The position numbers and the translations under genes are program-made. A stretch of 64,000 bases of DNA from assembly GCF_003751605.1 (NCBI RefSeq), contig NZ_RJVJ01000003.1, positions 248,001 through 312,000 on the forward strand, read 5' to 3'. A model generated the notes under the pieces. The model did not search any database. It had not been told where the DNA came from and saw only the letters and a list, made by a program, of their open reading frames with translations. Within the stretch, counting starts at the first letter, position 1; each line of letters starts with the position of its first letter. Shown piece after piece: positions 54,965-63,625 of the stretch. Source of the DNA: Kitasatospora cineracea. Lineage in GTDB: Bacteria > Actinomycetota > Actinomycetes > Streptomycetales > Streptomycetaceae.

Positions 54965-56746
54965 GTGCTGCGGATCGGCAATGCGTCGGGGTTCTACGGG
55001 GACAGGTTCGACGCGTTCCACGAGATGCTGACGGGCGGCCCGCTGGACGTGCTCACAGGGGACTACCTGGCCGAACTGACCATGCTGATCCTGGCCCGCG
55101 ACCGGCTGCGCGATCCCGCCCGGGGCTACGCGCGGACGTTCCTGCGGCAGGCCGAGCAGTGCCTCGCCGAGGCGCTCGACCGCGGCGTGCGGATCGTGGT
55201 GAACGCGGGCGGCCTCAACCCCGCCCGACTCGCCGAGGCGCTCCGCGAACTCGCCGCCCGGCAGGGCCTCCGGGCCAGGATCGGCCACGTCACCGGCGAC
55301 GAACTCCTGCCCAGGGCCCACGAGTTCGGCTGGACGGGCGAAGACCCGCGCCGCCCGCTGCTGGCCGCGAACGCCTACCTGGGCGCGTTCGGGATCGCCG
55401 AGTGCCTGCGCGCGGGAGCGGACGTGGTGGTGACCGGACGGGTCACGGACGCCGCCCTGGTGGTCGGACCGGGCATCGCCCACCACGGCTGGACCCCGGA
55501 CGACCTGGACGCGCTGGCGGGTGCGGTGGTGGCGGGCCACGTCCTGGAGTGCGGGGCGCAGGCGACCGGCGGGAACTACGCCTTCTTCGCCGAGCACGAC
55601 GTCGACCACCCGGGCTTCCCGATCGCCGAACTGCACGCCGACGGCAGCAGCGTGATCACCAAGCACCCGGGCACCGGCGGCGCGGTGACCGTGGAGACCG
55701 TCACCGCCCAACTCCTCTACGAGACGGGCGGACCGCGCTACCTCGGGCCGGACGTCACCGCCCGCCTGGACACCGTGACGCTCACCGCCCAGGGCACCGA
55801 CCGGGTCCGGATCGACGGGGTGCGCGGCGAGGCCCCGCCGTCCACCCTCAAGGTCGGGCTGAACCGGCTCGGCGGGTACCGCAACGAGCTGGTGTTCGTC
55901 CTCACCGGGTTGGACGTCGACGCCAAATCCGCCCTGGTGCAACGGCAGTTGAACCGCGCCCTGGCCGCCGATCCGCCGGCCGCGCTGCGCTGGACCGAGA
56001 CCCGCACCCAGCACCCGGACGCCGACACCGAGGAACGCGCCAGCACCCTGCTCCGGCTCACCGCCCGCGACCCGCAGGAGCACAAGGTCGGCCGTGCCCT
56101 CACCGCCGCCGCCGTCGAACTCGGCCTGGCCGGCTACCCGGGCTTCCACCTGACCGCCCCGCCCGCCCGGCCCAGCCCCTACGGCGTGTTCGAGTCAAGG
56201 GAGTTGGACCAGAAGGCGGTCGACCACACCGCCCACCTGCCCACCGGCACCCCGGTCCCCGTTCCGCCCCCGGCCGCCACCCTCCACCGCCAGCTCCCGC
56301 TGCCCGCACCGGAGCTGCCACCACCCCCGGAGCCCGGGCCGACCCGCCGCGCCCCGCTCGGCCTGATCGCCGGAGCCCGCAGCGGCGACAAGGGTGGCGA
56401 CGCCAACCTCGGCGTCTGGGCCCGCGACGAAGCCGGATGGCGCTGGCTCGCCCACACTCTCACCACCGCCAGACTGCGCGAACTCCTCCCCGAGACAGGT
56501 GAGTTGGAGATCGAACGGCACCTGCTCCCGAACCTCCGGGCGGTCAACTTCACCCTCCGCGGCCTGCTCGGCGAAGGCGTCGCCGCCCAGGCCAGGTTCG
56601 ACCCGCAGGTCAAGGCGCTGGGGGAGTGGCTGCGCTCCCGCCACCTCGACCTCCCCGCCTCGCTCCTCCCGCCGGCCCCACCCCCCGCCCCGCCGCTCCC
56701 CACCACCCCGCCCGTCCGGCCCGAGCCCCCGGAGGCCCCGCTGTGA
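54965..56746 (+). CDS. AtuA-family (DUF1446) acyclic terpene utilisation protein (593 aa)
   Basis: RIGNASGFYGDRFDAFHEML, LTGDYLAELTMLILARDRLR, RIVVNAGGLNPARLAEALRE, VVVTGRVTDAALVVGPGIAH and GQATGGNYAFF-type GAQATGGNYAFFAEH are family marks. The C-terminal fifth (LGLIAGARSGDKGGDANLGV WA, residues about 470-570) is the small AtuA-like domain, joined by a Pro-rich linker. In Pseudomonas AtuA belongs to the citronellol/geraniol pathway; its reaction is not settled. GTG 54965 has GGGGAG upstream. It heads an operon with a biotin-dependent acyl-CoA carboxylase and an acyl-CoA dehydrogenase. Confidence 0.9.
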   Translation: MLRIGNASGFYGDRFDAFHEMLTGGPLDVLTGDYLAELTMLILARDRLRDPARGYARTFLRQAEQCLAEALDRGVRIVVNAGGLNPARLAEALRELAARQGLRARIGHVTGDELLPRAHEFGWTGEDPRRPLLAANAYLGAFGIAECLRAGADVVVTGRVTDAALVVGPGIAHHGWTPDDLDALAGAVVAGHVLECGAQATGGNYAFFAEHDVDHPGFPIAELHADGSSVITKHPGTGGAVTVETVTAQLLYETGGPRYLGPDVTARLDTVTLTAQGTDRVRIDGVRGEAPPSTLKVGLNRLGGYRNELVFVLTGLDVDAKSALVQRQLNRALAADPPAALRWTETRTQHPDADTEERASTLLRLTARDPQEHKVGRALTAAAVELGLAGYPGFHLTAPPARPSPYGVFESRELDQKAVDHTAHLPTGTPVPVPPPAATLHRQLPLPAPELPPPPEPGPTRRAPLGLIAGARSGDKGGDANLGVWARDEAGWRWLAHTLTTARLRELLPETGELEIERHLLPNLRAVNFTLRGLLGEGVAAQARFDPQVKALGEWLRSRHLDLPASLLPPAPPPAPPLPTTPPVRPEPPEAPL

Positions 56747-58341
56747 CCGTCCTGTCCACCCGGCTCGACCCGGACGCCCCGGAGTACGAGGCCAACCGTG
56801 CCGCGATGCTGGCCCGACTCGCCGAACTGGACACCGAACACGCCAAGGCGCTGGCCGGCGGCGGGCCCAAGTACCTGGAACGCCACCGCAGTCGGGGCAA
56901 ACTCGCGGCCCGCGAACGGATCGAGCTGCTGCTCGACCCCGACTCGCCGTTCCTCGAACTCTCCCCGCTCGCCGCCTGGGGCAGCCCGTACCAGGTCGGC
57001 GCGGCCCTGGTCACCGGCATCGGCACGGTGGCCGGCACCGAATGCGTCATCACCGCCAACGACCCCACCGTGCGCGGCGGTTCGTCCAACCCGTGGACGC
57101 TGCGCAAGGCCCTGCGGGCCAACGAGATCGCCCTGCGCAACCGGCTCCCGCTGATCAACCTGGTCGAGTCCGGCGGCGCCGACCTGCCCAGCCAGAAGGA
57201 GATCTTCATCCCGGGCGGCGCCCTGTTCCGCGACCTGACCAGGCTGTCGGCGGCCGGAATCCCCACCGTGGCCGTGGTGTTCGGCAACTCCACGGCGGGC
57301 GGCGCGTACGTGCCCGGGATGTCCGACCACGTGATCATGGTCAAGGAACGGGCCAAGGTGTTCCTCGGCGGCCCCCCGCTGGTGAAGATGGCCACCGGCG
57401 AGGAGTCCGACGACGAGTCGCTCGGCGGCGCCGAGATGCACGCCCGCACCTCCGGCCTCGCCGACCACCTCGCCCTCGACGAGCCCGACGCCCTCCGCCT
57501 GGCCCGCCGCGTGGTCCACCGCCTGCACTGGCGCAAGTCCGGCCCCGCGCCCACGCGTTGCCCCGAACCACCGAAGTACCCGGAGGACGACCTGCTCGGC
57601 ATCGTCCCCGGCGACCTCAAGGCCCCCTTCGACCCGCGCGAGGTGATCGCCCGGATCGTCGACGCCTCCGACTTCGACGAGTTCAAACCCCGCTACGGCA
57701 CCAGCCTCACCACCGGCTGGGCCACCCTGCTCGGCCACCCCGTCGGCATCCTGGCCAACGCCCAGGGCGTGCTGTTCAGCCAGGAGTCCCAGAAGGCCGC
57801 CCAGTTCATCCAACTCGCCAACCAGTTGGACCGCCCGCTGCTCTTCCTGCACAACACCACCGGCTACATGGTCGGCCGGGAGTACGAACAGGGCGGCATC
57901 ATCAAGCACGGCGCCATGATGATCAACGCCGTGGCCAACAGCACCGTCCCCCACCTGTCCGTCCTGATGGGCGCCTCCTACGGCGCCGGCCACTACGGCA
58001 TGTGCGGCCGCGCCTACGACCCCCGCTTCCTGTTCACCTGGCCGAGTGCCAAATCCGCCGTCATGGGCCCCCAGCAACTCGCCGGCGTCCTCTCCCTGGT
58101 CGCCCGCCAATCCGCCGCCGCCAAGGGCCAGCCCTACGACGAGGAAACCGACGCCACCATCCGCGCCGCCGTCGAGCAGCAGATCGAAGCCGAATCCCTC
58201 CCGATCTTCCTCTCCGGCCGCCTCTACGACGACGGAGTGATCGACCCCCGCGACACCCGCACCATCCTCGGCCTCTGCCTCTCCGCCATCCACAGCGCCC
58301 CGATCGAGGGCGCCCGCGGCTACGGCGTCTTCCGCATGTGA
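56743..58341 (+). CDS. acyl-CoA carboxylase carboxyltransferase (beta) subunit (532 aa)
   Basis: Crotonase-fold subunit moving carboxyl from biotin to an acyl-CoA. N-half RGKLAARERIELLLDPDSPF and ANDPTVRGGSSNPWTLRKAL, oxyanion-type GGAYVPGMSDHVIMVK, then the C-half with SQESQKAAQFIQLANQLDRP LLFLHNTTGYMVG and GASYGAGHYGMCGRAYDPRF. The pattern is that of methylcrotonyl/geranyl-CoA carboxylases rather than acetyl/propionyl types. GTG 56743 overlaps the atuA stop. Works with the biotin carboxylase encoded after a 304-bp gap. Confidence 0.94.
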   Translation: MTVLSTRLDPDAPEYEANRAAMLARLAELDTEHAKALAGGGPKYLERHRSRGKLAARERIELLLDPDSPFLELSPLAAWGSPYQVGAALVTGIGTVAGTECVITANDPTVRGGSSNPWTLRKALRANEIALRNRLPLINLVESGGADLPSQKEIFIPGGALFRDLTRLSAAGIPTVAVVFGNSTAGGAYVPGMSDHVIMVKERAKVFLGGPPLVKMATGEESDDESLGGAEMHARTSGLADHLALDEPDALRLARRVVHRLHWRKSGPAPTRCPEPPKYPEDDLLGIVPGDLKAPFDPREVIARIVDASDFDEFKPRYGTSLTTGWATLLGHPVGILANAQGVLFSQESQKAAQFIQLANQLDRPLLFLHNTTGYMVGREYEQGGIIKHGAMMINAVANSTVPHLSVLMGASYGAGHYGMCGRAYDPRFLFTWPSAKSAVMGPQQLAGVLSLVARQSAAAKGQPYDEETDATIRAAVEQQIEAESLPIFLSGRLYDDGVIDPRDTRTILGLCLSAIHSAPIEGARGYGVFRM

Positions 58342-58645
58342 CGCCCACTCGCCACCGCTACACCCTCTAACCTCTGCTCGCCTCCTCGCTCCCGGCAGAT
58401 CCTCTCGCTCTTGTTACACCCTCTAACTCCCGTTAGCCCCTTCTGCCTCCGCCCGCCCTCCTGGCTCCCGCTGCACCCACTAACCCTCGCTAGACCCTCT
58501 CGCGCCTGCTATTGGCCCTCGCGTCCACTCGCCCCCTCACGCTCGCCCGTCCCCCTCGCACTTGCTTGCCCCTCTCACCCCGCTCCACCCCGCCCCCACC
58601 TCCCTCCCCTCCCTCCCCTCCCGCCGCGAGAAAGCGAACTGACGG
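58342..58645. other. pyrimidine-rich, G-poor gap inside the acyl-CoA operon
   Basis: No gene is seen. The plus strand is strongly C/T-rich; in 58561-58620 only 7 of 60 bases are purines. TACACCCTCTAAC occurs twice (about 58360 and 58414), and CTAACCC/CTCGC motifs recur. Such C-rich, G-poor RNA is typical of Rho-utilisation sites, and no intrinsic hairpin was found. It separates the carboxyltransferase and biotin carboxylase genes. Confidence 0.6.
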
Positions 58646-60586
58646 ATGATCACCTCCCTGCTGGTGGCCAACCGAGGCGAGATCGCCCGCCGGGTCTTCC
58701 GCACCTGCCGCACCCTCGGCATCGCCACCGTCGCCGTGTACGCCGACCCCGACGCCGACGCCCGGCACGTCCGGGAGGCCGACACCGCCGTCCGGCTGCC
58801 CGGGGCCGCGCCCGCCGACACCTACCTGCGCGCCGACCTGCTGGTCCGCGCGGCGCTCGATGCGGGGGCCGACGCGGTCCACCCGGGATACGGATTCCTG
58901 TCCGAGAGCGCCGAGTTCGCGCAGGCGGTGCTCGACGCGGGGCTGCGCTGGATCGGCCCGCCGCCCGCCGCCATCGCCGCGATGGGCTCCAAGACCGCCG
59001 CCAAGCGCCTGATGGCCGAGGCGGGCGTCCCCGTCCTCACCGTCGGCCCCGATCCCACCGAGGCCGACCTTCCGCTGCTGGTCAAGGCCGCGTCCGGCGG
59101 CGGCGGACGCGGCATGCGGGTGGTGCGCACCCTGGCCGAACTCCCGGCCGCCCTGGCTGCCGCCCGCGCCGAGGCTGCTGCCGCGTTCGGCGACGACGAG
59201 GTGTTCTGCGAACCGTACCTGCCCACCGGCCGCCACCTGGAGGTGCAGCTGCTCGCCGACACCCACGGCACCGTGTGGGCCGTCGGCGACCGCGACTGCT
59301 CGCTCCAGCGCCGCCACCAGAAGGTGATCGAGGAGGCCCCCGCCCCCGGCCTCACTCCCGAGCTGCGCGAACGCCTGCACGCCGCCGCGGTCGCCGCCGC
59401 CCGCGCCGTCGGCTACCAGGGCGCCGGGACGGCCGAGTTCCTGCTCGCCCCCGACGGCCGCCTCGCCTTCCTGGAGATGAACACCCGCCTCCAGGTCGAA
59501 CACCCCGTCACCGAGTGCGTCACCGGACTCGACCTGGTCGCCCTCCAGCTCGCCGTCGCCGAGGGCGAACACCTCCCGGCCGCCCCGCCCCCCACCCGCG
59601 GCTGCGCGATCGAGGCCCGCCTGTACGCCGAGGACCCGGCCCGCGACTGGCAGCCCGCCACCGGCCCACTCCACCTCCTCGAACTCCCCGGTACGGACGT
59701 CGAGTTCACCACCGCCCAGGCCCCGTCCGGACTGCGCCTGGACGCCGGAGCCGGGGCCGGCGACAAGGTCACCGTCCACTACGACCCGATGCTCGCCAAA
59801 GTCGTCGCCTGGGCCCCCACCCGCACCGCCGCCGCCCGCCGCCTCGCCGACGCCCTCGCCCGCGCCCGCCTGCACGGCCCCACCACCAACCGCGACCTGC
59901 TGGTCCGTGCCCTGCGCCACCCCGACTTCCTGGCGGGCCGCGTCCACACCGCCCTGCTCGCCGACCACCACGCCGAACTCACCGCCCCCGACGGCAAATC
60001 CGCGCCCCTCGCCGCCCTCGCCGCCGCCCTCACCGACGCCGCCGACCGCCGAGGCCCACTGCGCGAACTCCCCTCCGGCTGGCGCAACCTGCCCTCCCAG
60101 CCGCAGGTCAAGCGCTACCGCGCCACCGACGGCACCGAACACGAGGTCCGCTACCTGCTCACCCGCGACGGGCTGCGCGCCGACGACCACCCCGACGTCC
60201 AACTCCTGCGCAGCACACCCGAATCCGTCGACCTGGCGGTCGGCCCCCTGCGCCGCCACTACCGGATCGCCCGCCACGGCGACCGGATCTTCGTCGACGC
60301 CCCGACCGAGCACCACACCCTGACCGCCGTCGACCGCCACCCCGTCCCCACCGCCCCGCTCGCCCCCGGCACCCTGCTCGCCCCGATGCCCGGCACCGTC
60401 GTCCGGCTCGAAGCAGGCCCCGGCGAACGCGTCACCGCGGGCCAAGTCCTGCTCGCCATCGAGGCGATGAAGATGGAACACCGGGTCACCGCCCCCACCG
60501 ACGGCACCCTCACCGACCTCCCCGCGACCCTCGGCCGCCAGGTCGAGACCGGCACCGTCCTCGCCGTCGTCACCCCCGACCACTGA
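58646..60586 (+). CDS. acyl-CoA carboxylase biotin carboxylase/BCCP (alpha) subunit (646 aa)
   Basis: ATP-grasp biotin carboxylase: SLLVANRGEIARRVFRTCRT, HPGYGFLSESAEFAQAVLDA, VKAASGGGGRGMRVVRTLAE, EMNTRLQVEHPVTECVTGLD. A BT-type linker follows, then the C-terminal biotinyl domain with EAMKMEH, biotinylated Lys at about residue 609. Supplies carboxybiotin to the carboxyltransferase upstream. ATG 58646 has only a weak ribosome-binding site (GAGAAAG) after a long pyrimidine-rich leader. Confidence 0.94.
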   Translation: MITSLLVANRGEIARRVFRTCRTLGIATVAVYADPDADARHVREADTAVRLPGAAPADTYLRADLLVRAALDAGADAVHPGYGFLSESAEFAQAVLDAGLRWIGPPPAAIAAMGSKTAAKRLMAEAGVPVLTVGPDPTEADLPLLVKAASGGGGRGMRVVRTLAELPAALAAARAEAAAAFGDDEVFCEPYLPTGRHLEVQLLADTHGTVWAVGDRDCSLQRRHQKVIEEAPAPGLTPELRERLHAAAVAAARAVGYQGAGTAEFLLAPDGRLAFLEMNTRLQVEHPVTECVTGLDLVALQLAVAEGEHLPAAPPPTRGCAIEARLYAEDPARDWQPATGPLHLLELPGTDVEFTTAQAPSGLRLDAGAGAGDKVTVHYDPMLAKVVAWAPTRTAAARRLADALARARLHGPTTNRDLLVRALRHPDFLAGRVHTALLADHHAELTAPDGKSAPLAALAAALTDAADRRGPLRELPSGWRNLPSQPQVKRYRATDGTEHEVRYLLTRDGLRADDHPDVQLLRSTPESVDLAVGPLRRHYRIARHGDRIFVDAPTEHHTLTAVDRHPVPTAPLAPGTLLAPMPGTVVRLEAGPGERVTAGQVLLAIEAMKMEHRVTAPTDGTLTDLPATLGRQVETGTVLAVVTPDH

Positions 60587-60683
60587 CCCCCGGAACCCCG
60601 CCCCTTCTGCGAGTACGAACGCGAAAGCCCGCAGCAGCCCACGAAAGCCGACAGCAGCAGCCCACGACAGACAGGACCCCGCC

Positions 60684-61856
60684 ATGTCCGCACCGCTGAC
60701 CCCGCTCACCGACACCGAGGACCAGCACGACCTGCGCACGGCCGTCGCCGCCCTCGCCGCCCGCTACGGCCGCGAGTACTTCCAGCGCAAGGCCCGCGCG
60801 GGAGAGCCCGTCCGCGAACTCTGGTCGGAAGCCGCCAAGTTGGGCTACCTCGGCGTCAACCTCCCCACCGCGTACGGCGGCGGTGGCGCGGGCATCGGCG
60901 AACTCGCGGTGGTCCTGGAGGAGTTGGGGGCGGCCGGCTGCCCGCTGCTGATGCTGATCGTTTCCCCGGCGATCTGCGGCACCGTCATCTCCCGCTTCGG
61001 CAACGATCCGCAGAAGCGGCGCTGGCTGCCCGGACTCGCCGACGGCAGCACCGTCATGGCCTTCGGCATCACCGAACCCGACGCCGGCTCCAACTCGCAC
61101 CGGATCTCCACCGTCGCCCGCCGCGACGGCGACGACTGGCTGCTCACCGGCCGCAAGGTGTTCGTCTCCGGCATCGACCAGGCCGACGCCGTCCTCTTCG
61201 TGGCCCGCACCGAGGACGCCCGCACCGGCAAGCTCAAGCCCGCGCTGTTCGTCGTCCCGCGCGAGACCCCGGGCTTCGAGTACCGGCCCATTCCGATGGA
61301 ACTCACCGCCCCGGAGAAGCAGTTCCAGGTCTTCCTGGACGACGTCCGGCTGCCCGCCGACGCCCTGGTCGGCGACCAGGACTCCGGCCTGCTGCAACTC
61401 TTCGCCGGCCTCAACCCCGAACGCATCATGACCGCCGCCTTCACCCTCGGCATCGCCCGCCACGCCCTGGACACCGCCGTCTCCTACGCCCGCACCCGCA
61501 CCGTCTGGGACCGCCCGATCGGCGCCCACCAGGGCATCGCGCACCCCCTCGCCCAGTGCGCCATCGAGGTCGAACTCGCCCGCCTGATGACCCGCAAGGC
61601 CGCCCAGCTCTACGACGCGGGCGACGACCTGGCGGCCGGCGAGGCCGCCAACATGGCCAAGTACGCGGCCGGCGAAGCCTCCTGCCGCGCCGTCGACCAG
61701 GCCGTCCAGACCCTCGGCGGCAACGGCCTCACCCAGGAGTACGGCCTGGCCGCACTGATCACCGCCACCCGGGTCGGCCGGGTCGCCCCGGTCAGCCGGG
61801 AGATGATCCTCAACTACGTCGCCCAGCACACCCTCGGCCTGCCCCGCTCCTACTGA
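60684..61856 (+). CDS. acyl-CoA dehydrogenase (390 aa)
   Basis: FAD-dependent alpha,beta-dehydrogenase of acyl-CoA thioesters. FGITEPDAGSNSHRIS and LLTGRKVFVSGIDQADAVLF (flavin region), then the C-terminal helical domain with TRTVWDRPIGAHQGIAHPLA and QTLGGNGLTQEYGLAALITA. In the place of the usual catalytic Glu the sequence after NGLTQEYGL should be checked by alignment. With AtuA and the carboxylase it would desaturate citronellyl-, isovaleryl- or related acyl-CoA before carboxylation. ATG 60684; the leader contains the short direct repeat AGCAGCCCACGA. Confidence 0.93.
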   Translation: MSAPLTPLTDTEDQHDLRTAVAALAARYGREYFQRKARAGEPVRELWSEAAKLGYLGVNLPTAYGGGGAGIGELAVVLEELGAAGCPLLMLIVSPAICGTVISRFGNDPQKRRWLPGLADGSTVMAFGITEPDAGSNSHRISTVARRDGDDWLLTGRKVFVSGIDQADAVLFVARTEDARTGKLKPALFVVPRETPGFEYRPIPMELTAPEKQFQVFLDDVRLPADALVGDQDSGLLQLFAGLNPERIMTAAFTLGIARHALDTAVSYARTRTVWDRPIGAHQGIAHPLAQCAIEVELARLMTRKAAQLYDAGDDLAAGEAANMAKYAAGEASCRAVDQAVQTLGGNGLTQEYGLAALITATRVGRVAPVSREMILNYVAQHTLGLPRSY

Positions 61857-61901
61857 CCGTCCCACCCGCCGCCGGCACGAGCCCCCCGATCCCGCACGGC
61901 C

Positions 61902-62648
61902 TCACATCCGGGACCTCAACACGTCGACCTCGCACCCCGGCGCGTACGGGTCGAAGCCGTGCTCGGCCAGCCAGCGGACCACCAGCAGGCTGCGCAGCGA
62001 CCACCACGCGCGGATCACGTCCAGGTCGACCTCGGCGCCGTAGCCGGCGAGGAGGTCGGCCAGCCGGTCCTCGTGCCCGAGCGTGAAGGTGGCGAGGTCG
62101 TACAGCGCGTCGCCCCGGCCCGCCTCGGACCAGTCGATGATGCCGGTGACCTCGTCGCCCTCCAGGAAGACGTGCGCGATCTGCAGGTCGCCGTGCGTGA
62201 ACGCCGGGGTCCACGGCCGGAACGCGGCCTCGGCGACCCGGCGGTTGCGGGCGACCAGGTCGGCGGGCAGGACACCGCTCGCCACCAGCAGTTCGCACTC
62301 GGCGTCGAGTTCCGCCGCCAACGCGTCGGCACTCCGGCCGGCCCGGCCGAGCCGGGGCGGCAGCGGCGCGTCGTGCAACCGCCGGATGGCGGCGCCCGCC
62401 GCGGCCCACGCCGCCGCCGACCCGGTCGACGGCCCGCCCAGGCGCCCGAGCGTCGCCCCGGGGAGCGCGGCCACGGCGAGCACGGGCGGCTTGTGCCACA
62501 GCACCTCCGGCGTCGGCACCGGCGCGAGGGACATCGCTTCGACCTCGGCGTCGACGCGCGCCTGATCGGCGTCCACCTTCAGGAACACGCCACCGACGCG
62601 CAGGGTCGCACGCTCGGAATGGGCGACGACGACTTCGACCTCATCCAT
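61902..62648 (-). CDS. aminoglycoside-phosphotransferase-fold kinase (248 aa)
   Basis: APH/choline-kinase fold. N-lobe ATLRVGGVFLKVDADQARVD with the ATP lysine; C-lobe catalytic FTHGDLQIAHVFLEG (HGDLxxxH in place of HGDLHxxN) and the DFG-like GIIDWSEAGRGDALYDLATF. ATG 62648 follows a GATACT box by 8 nt, so it is probably leaderless. Members phosphorylate antibiotics or small hydroxylated metabolites; nothing here identifies the substrate, and resistance should not be assumed. Confidence 0.9.
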   Translation of the reverse strand: MDEVEVVVAHSERATLRVGGVFLKVDADQARVDAEVEAMSLAPVPTPEVLWHKPPVLAVAALPGATLGRLGGPSTGSAAAWAAAGAAIRRLHDAPLPPRLGRAGRSADALAAELDAECELLVASGVLPADLVARNRRVAEAAFRPWTPAFTHGDLQIAHVFLEGDEVTGIIDWSEAGRGDALYDLATFTLGHEDRLADLLAGYGAEVDLDVIRAWWSLRSLLVVRWLAEHGFDPYAPGCEVDVLRSRM

Positions 62649-62804
62649 GACCGACCAGTATCCCGAGGACGACCGCCCCCGTCCCCCGAATTTCCCCCGC
62701 CACCGTCCCCATCCGCCACCGCCCCTCCCCGCCACTGCCGCCCCCACCCACCGCCTTGAATAAATCGTTTCCGCCCCCCGGAATCTTGATGATAGACAGT
62801 CAAG

Positions 62805-63587
62805 GTGGCTATCGATCTTGACTTCCCGGCCCTGCTGAGCCTGCTCGAAGACCGCTCCACGGCCTTCCGCGAGGCCCTGGTCGCGGCGCCCGGCCTCGAC
62901 GTCCAGGTCCCGACCTGCCCCGAGTGGACGCTGTACGACCTGGCGCAGCACCTGGGCCAGGGCCAGCGCTTCTGGTCCGCGATCGTGGCCGCGGGCGCCT
63001 CCGAGACGCCCCCGCCGCGTCCGACCGAGGCCGCCCCGGCCGACCGGGAGGCCCTGATCGCCTGGTTCGCCGAGTCCAACGCGCAGCTCCTGGCGGCGCT
63101 GCGCGAGGCCGGCCCCGAGGCGCCCTGCTGGGGCTGGTGGGAGCTCGCCCAGTCCCCGCGGAACACCACCGGCGCGGTCCGCCGCCGCCTCAACGAGACG
63201 GCCGTCCACGCCTACGACGCCCAGCTCGCCGCCGGTGTCGCCGCCGAGCTGCCCCGCGAGGTGGCCCTCGACAGCGCCGAGGAGTTCCTCCTCACCTGCT
63301 GCTCCACCACCGTGGCCTGGCCGCACACCCCCGCCGTCCTCGCCTTCCAGGCCACCGACGGCCCCACCTGGCAGCTCACCCTCTCCGCGAACGGCGCCCA
63401 CGCCACCCGCACCCCGACCGCCCCGGGCGCCGCCACCCCCGGCGCCGCCACCCCGGACGCGACCATCCGCGGCACCGCCGCCGAACTGCTCGCCGTCTTC
63501 CACGGCCGCACCCCCATCGAGGCCCTCCACCTGGAGGGCGACGCCGAGCTCTTCCACCAGCTCTACGACTGGGACCCGGAAGCCTGA
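62805..63587 (+). CDS. maleylpyruvate isomerase-family, mycothiol-dependent (DinB-like) protein (260 aa)
   Basis: DinB/MDMPI-type four-helix domain: FREALVAAPGLDVQVPTCPE WTLYDLAQHLGQGQRFW with the metal-binding His, then the C-terminal MDMPI_C-like domain (LLTCCSTTVAWPHTPAVLAF). Such enzymes use mycothiol, the actinobacterial thiol, in isomerisation or detoxification. A Pro/Gly/Ala-rich repeat (TAPGAATPGAATPDATIRG) lies near residue 210. GTG 62805 sits 6 nt after TAGACA, probably leaderless. Substrate unknown. Confidence 0.87.
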   Translation: MAIDLDFPALLSLLEDRSTAFREALVAAPGLDVQVPTCPEWTLYDLAQHLGQGQRFWSAIVAAGASETPPPRPTEAAPADREALIAWFAESNAQLLAALREAGPEAPCWGWWELAQSPRNTTGAVRRRLNETAVHAYDAQLAAGVAAELPREVALDSAEEFLLTCCSTTVAWPHTPAVLAFQATDGPTWQLTLSANGAHATRTPTAPGAATPGAATPDATIRGTAAELLAVFHGRTPIEALHLEGDAELFHQLYDWDPEA

Positions 63588-63625
63588 GCACCCCCCGCCC
63601 CCTCCCCGCGCCCCGAAAGGCCCAC

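Noticed and set aside
54965..61856. Leucine degradation (Liu) operon
   Set aside because: Carboxylase and dehydrogenase would fit, but the hydratase and HMG-CoA lyase are absent and AtuA points to terpene-type substrates; left open.
61902..62648. Antibiotic-resistance gene
   Set aside because: The APH fold is clear, but the catalytic motif is a divergent HGDLQxxH and no resistance family is recognised, so resistance is not claimed.
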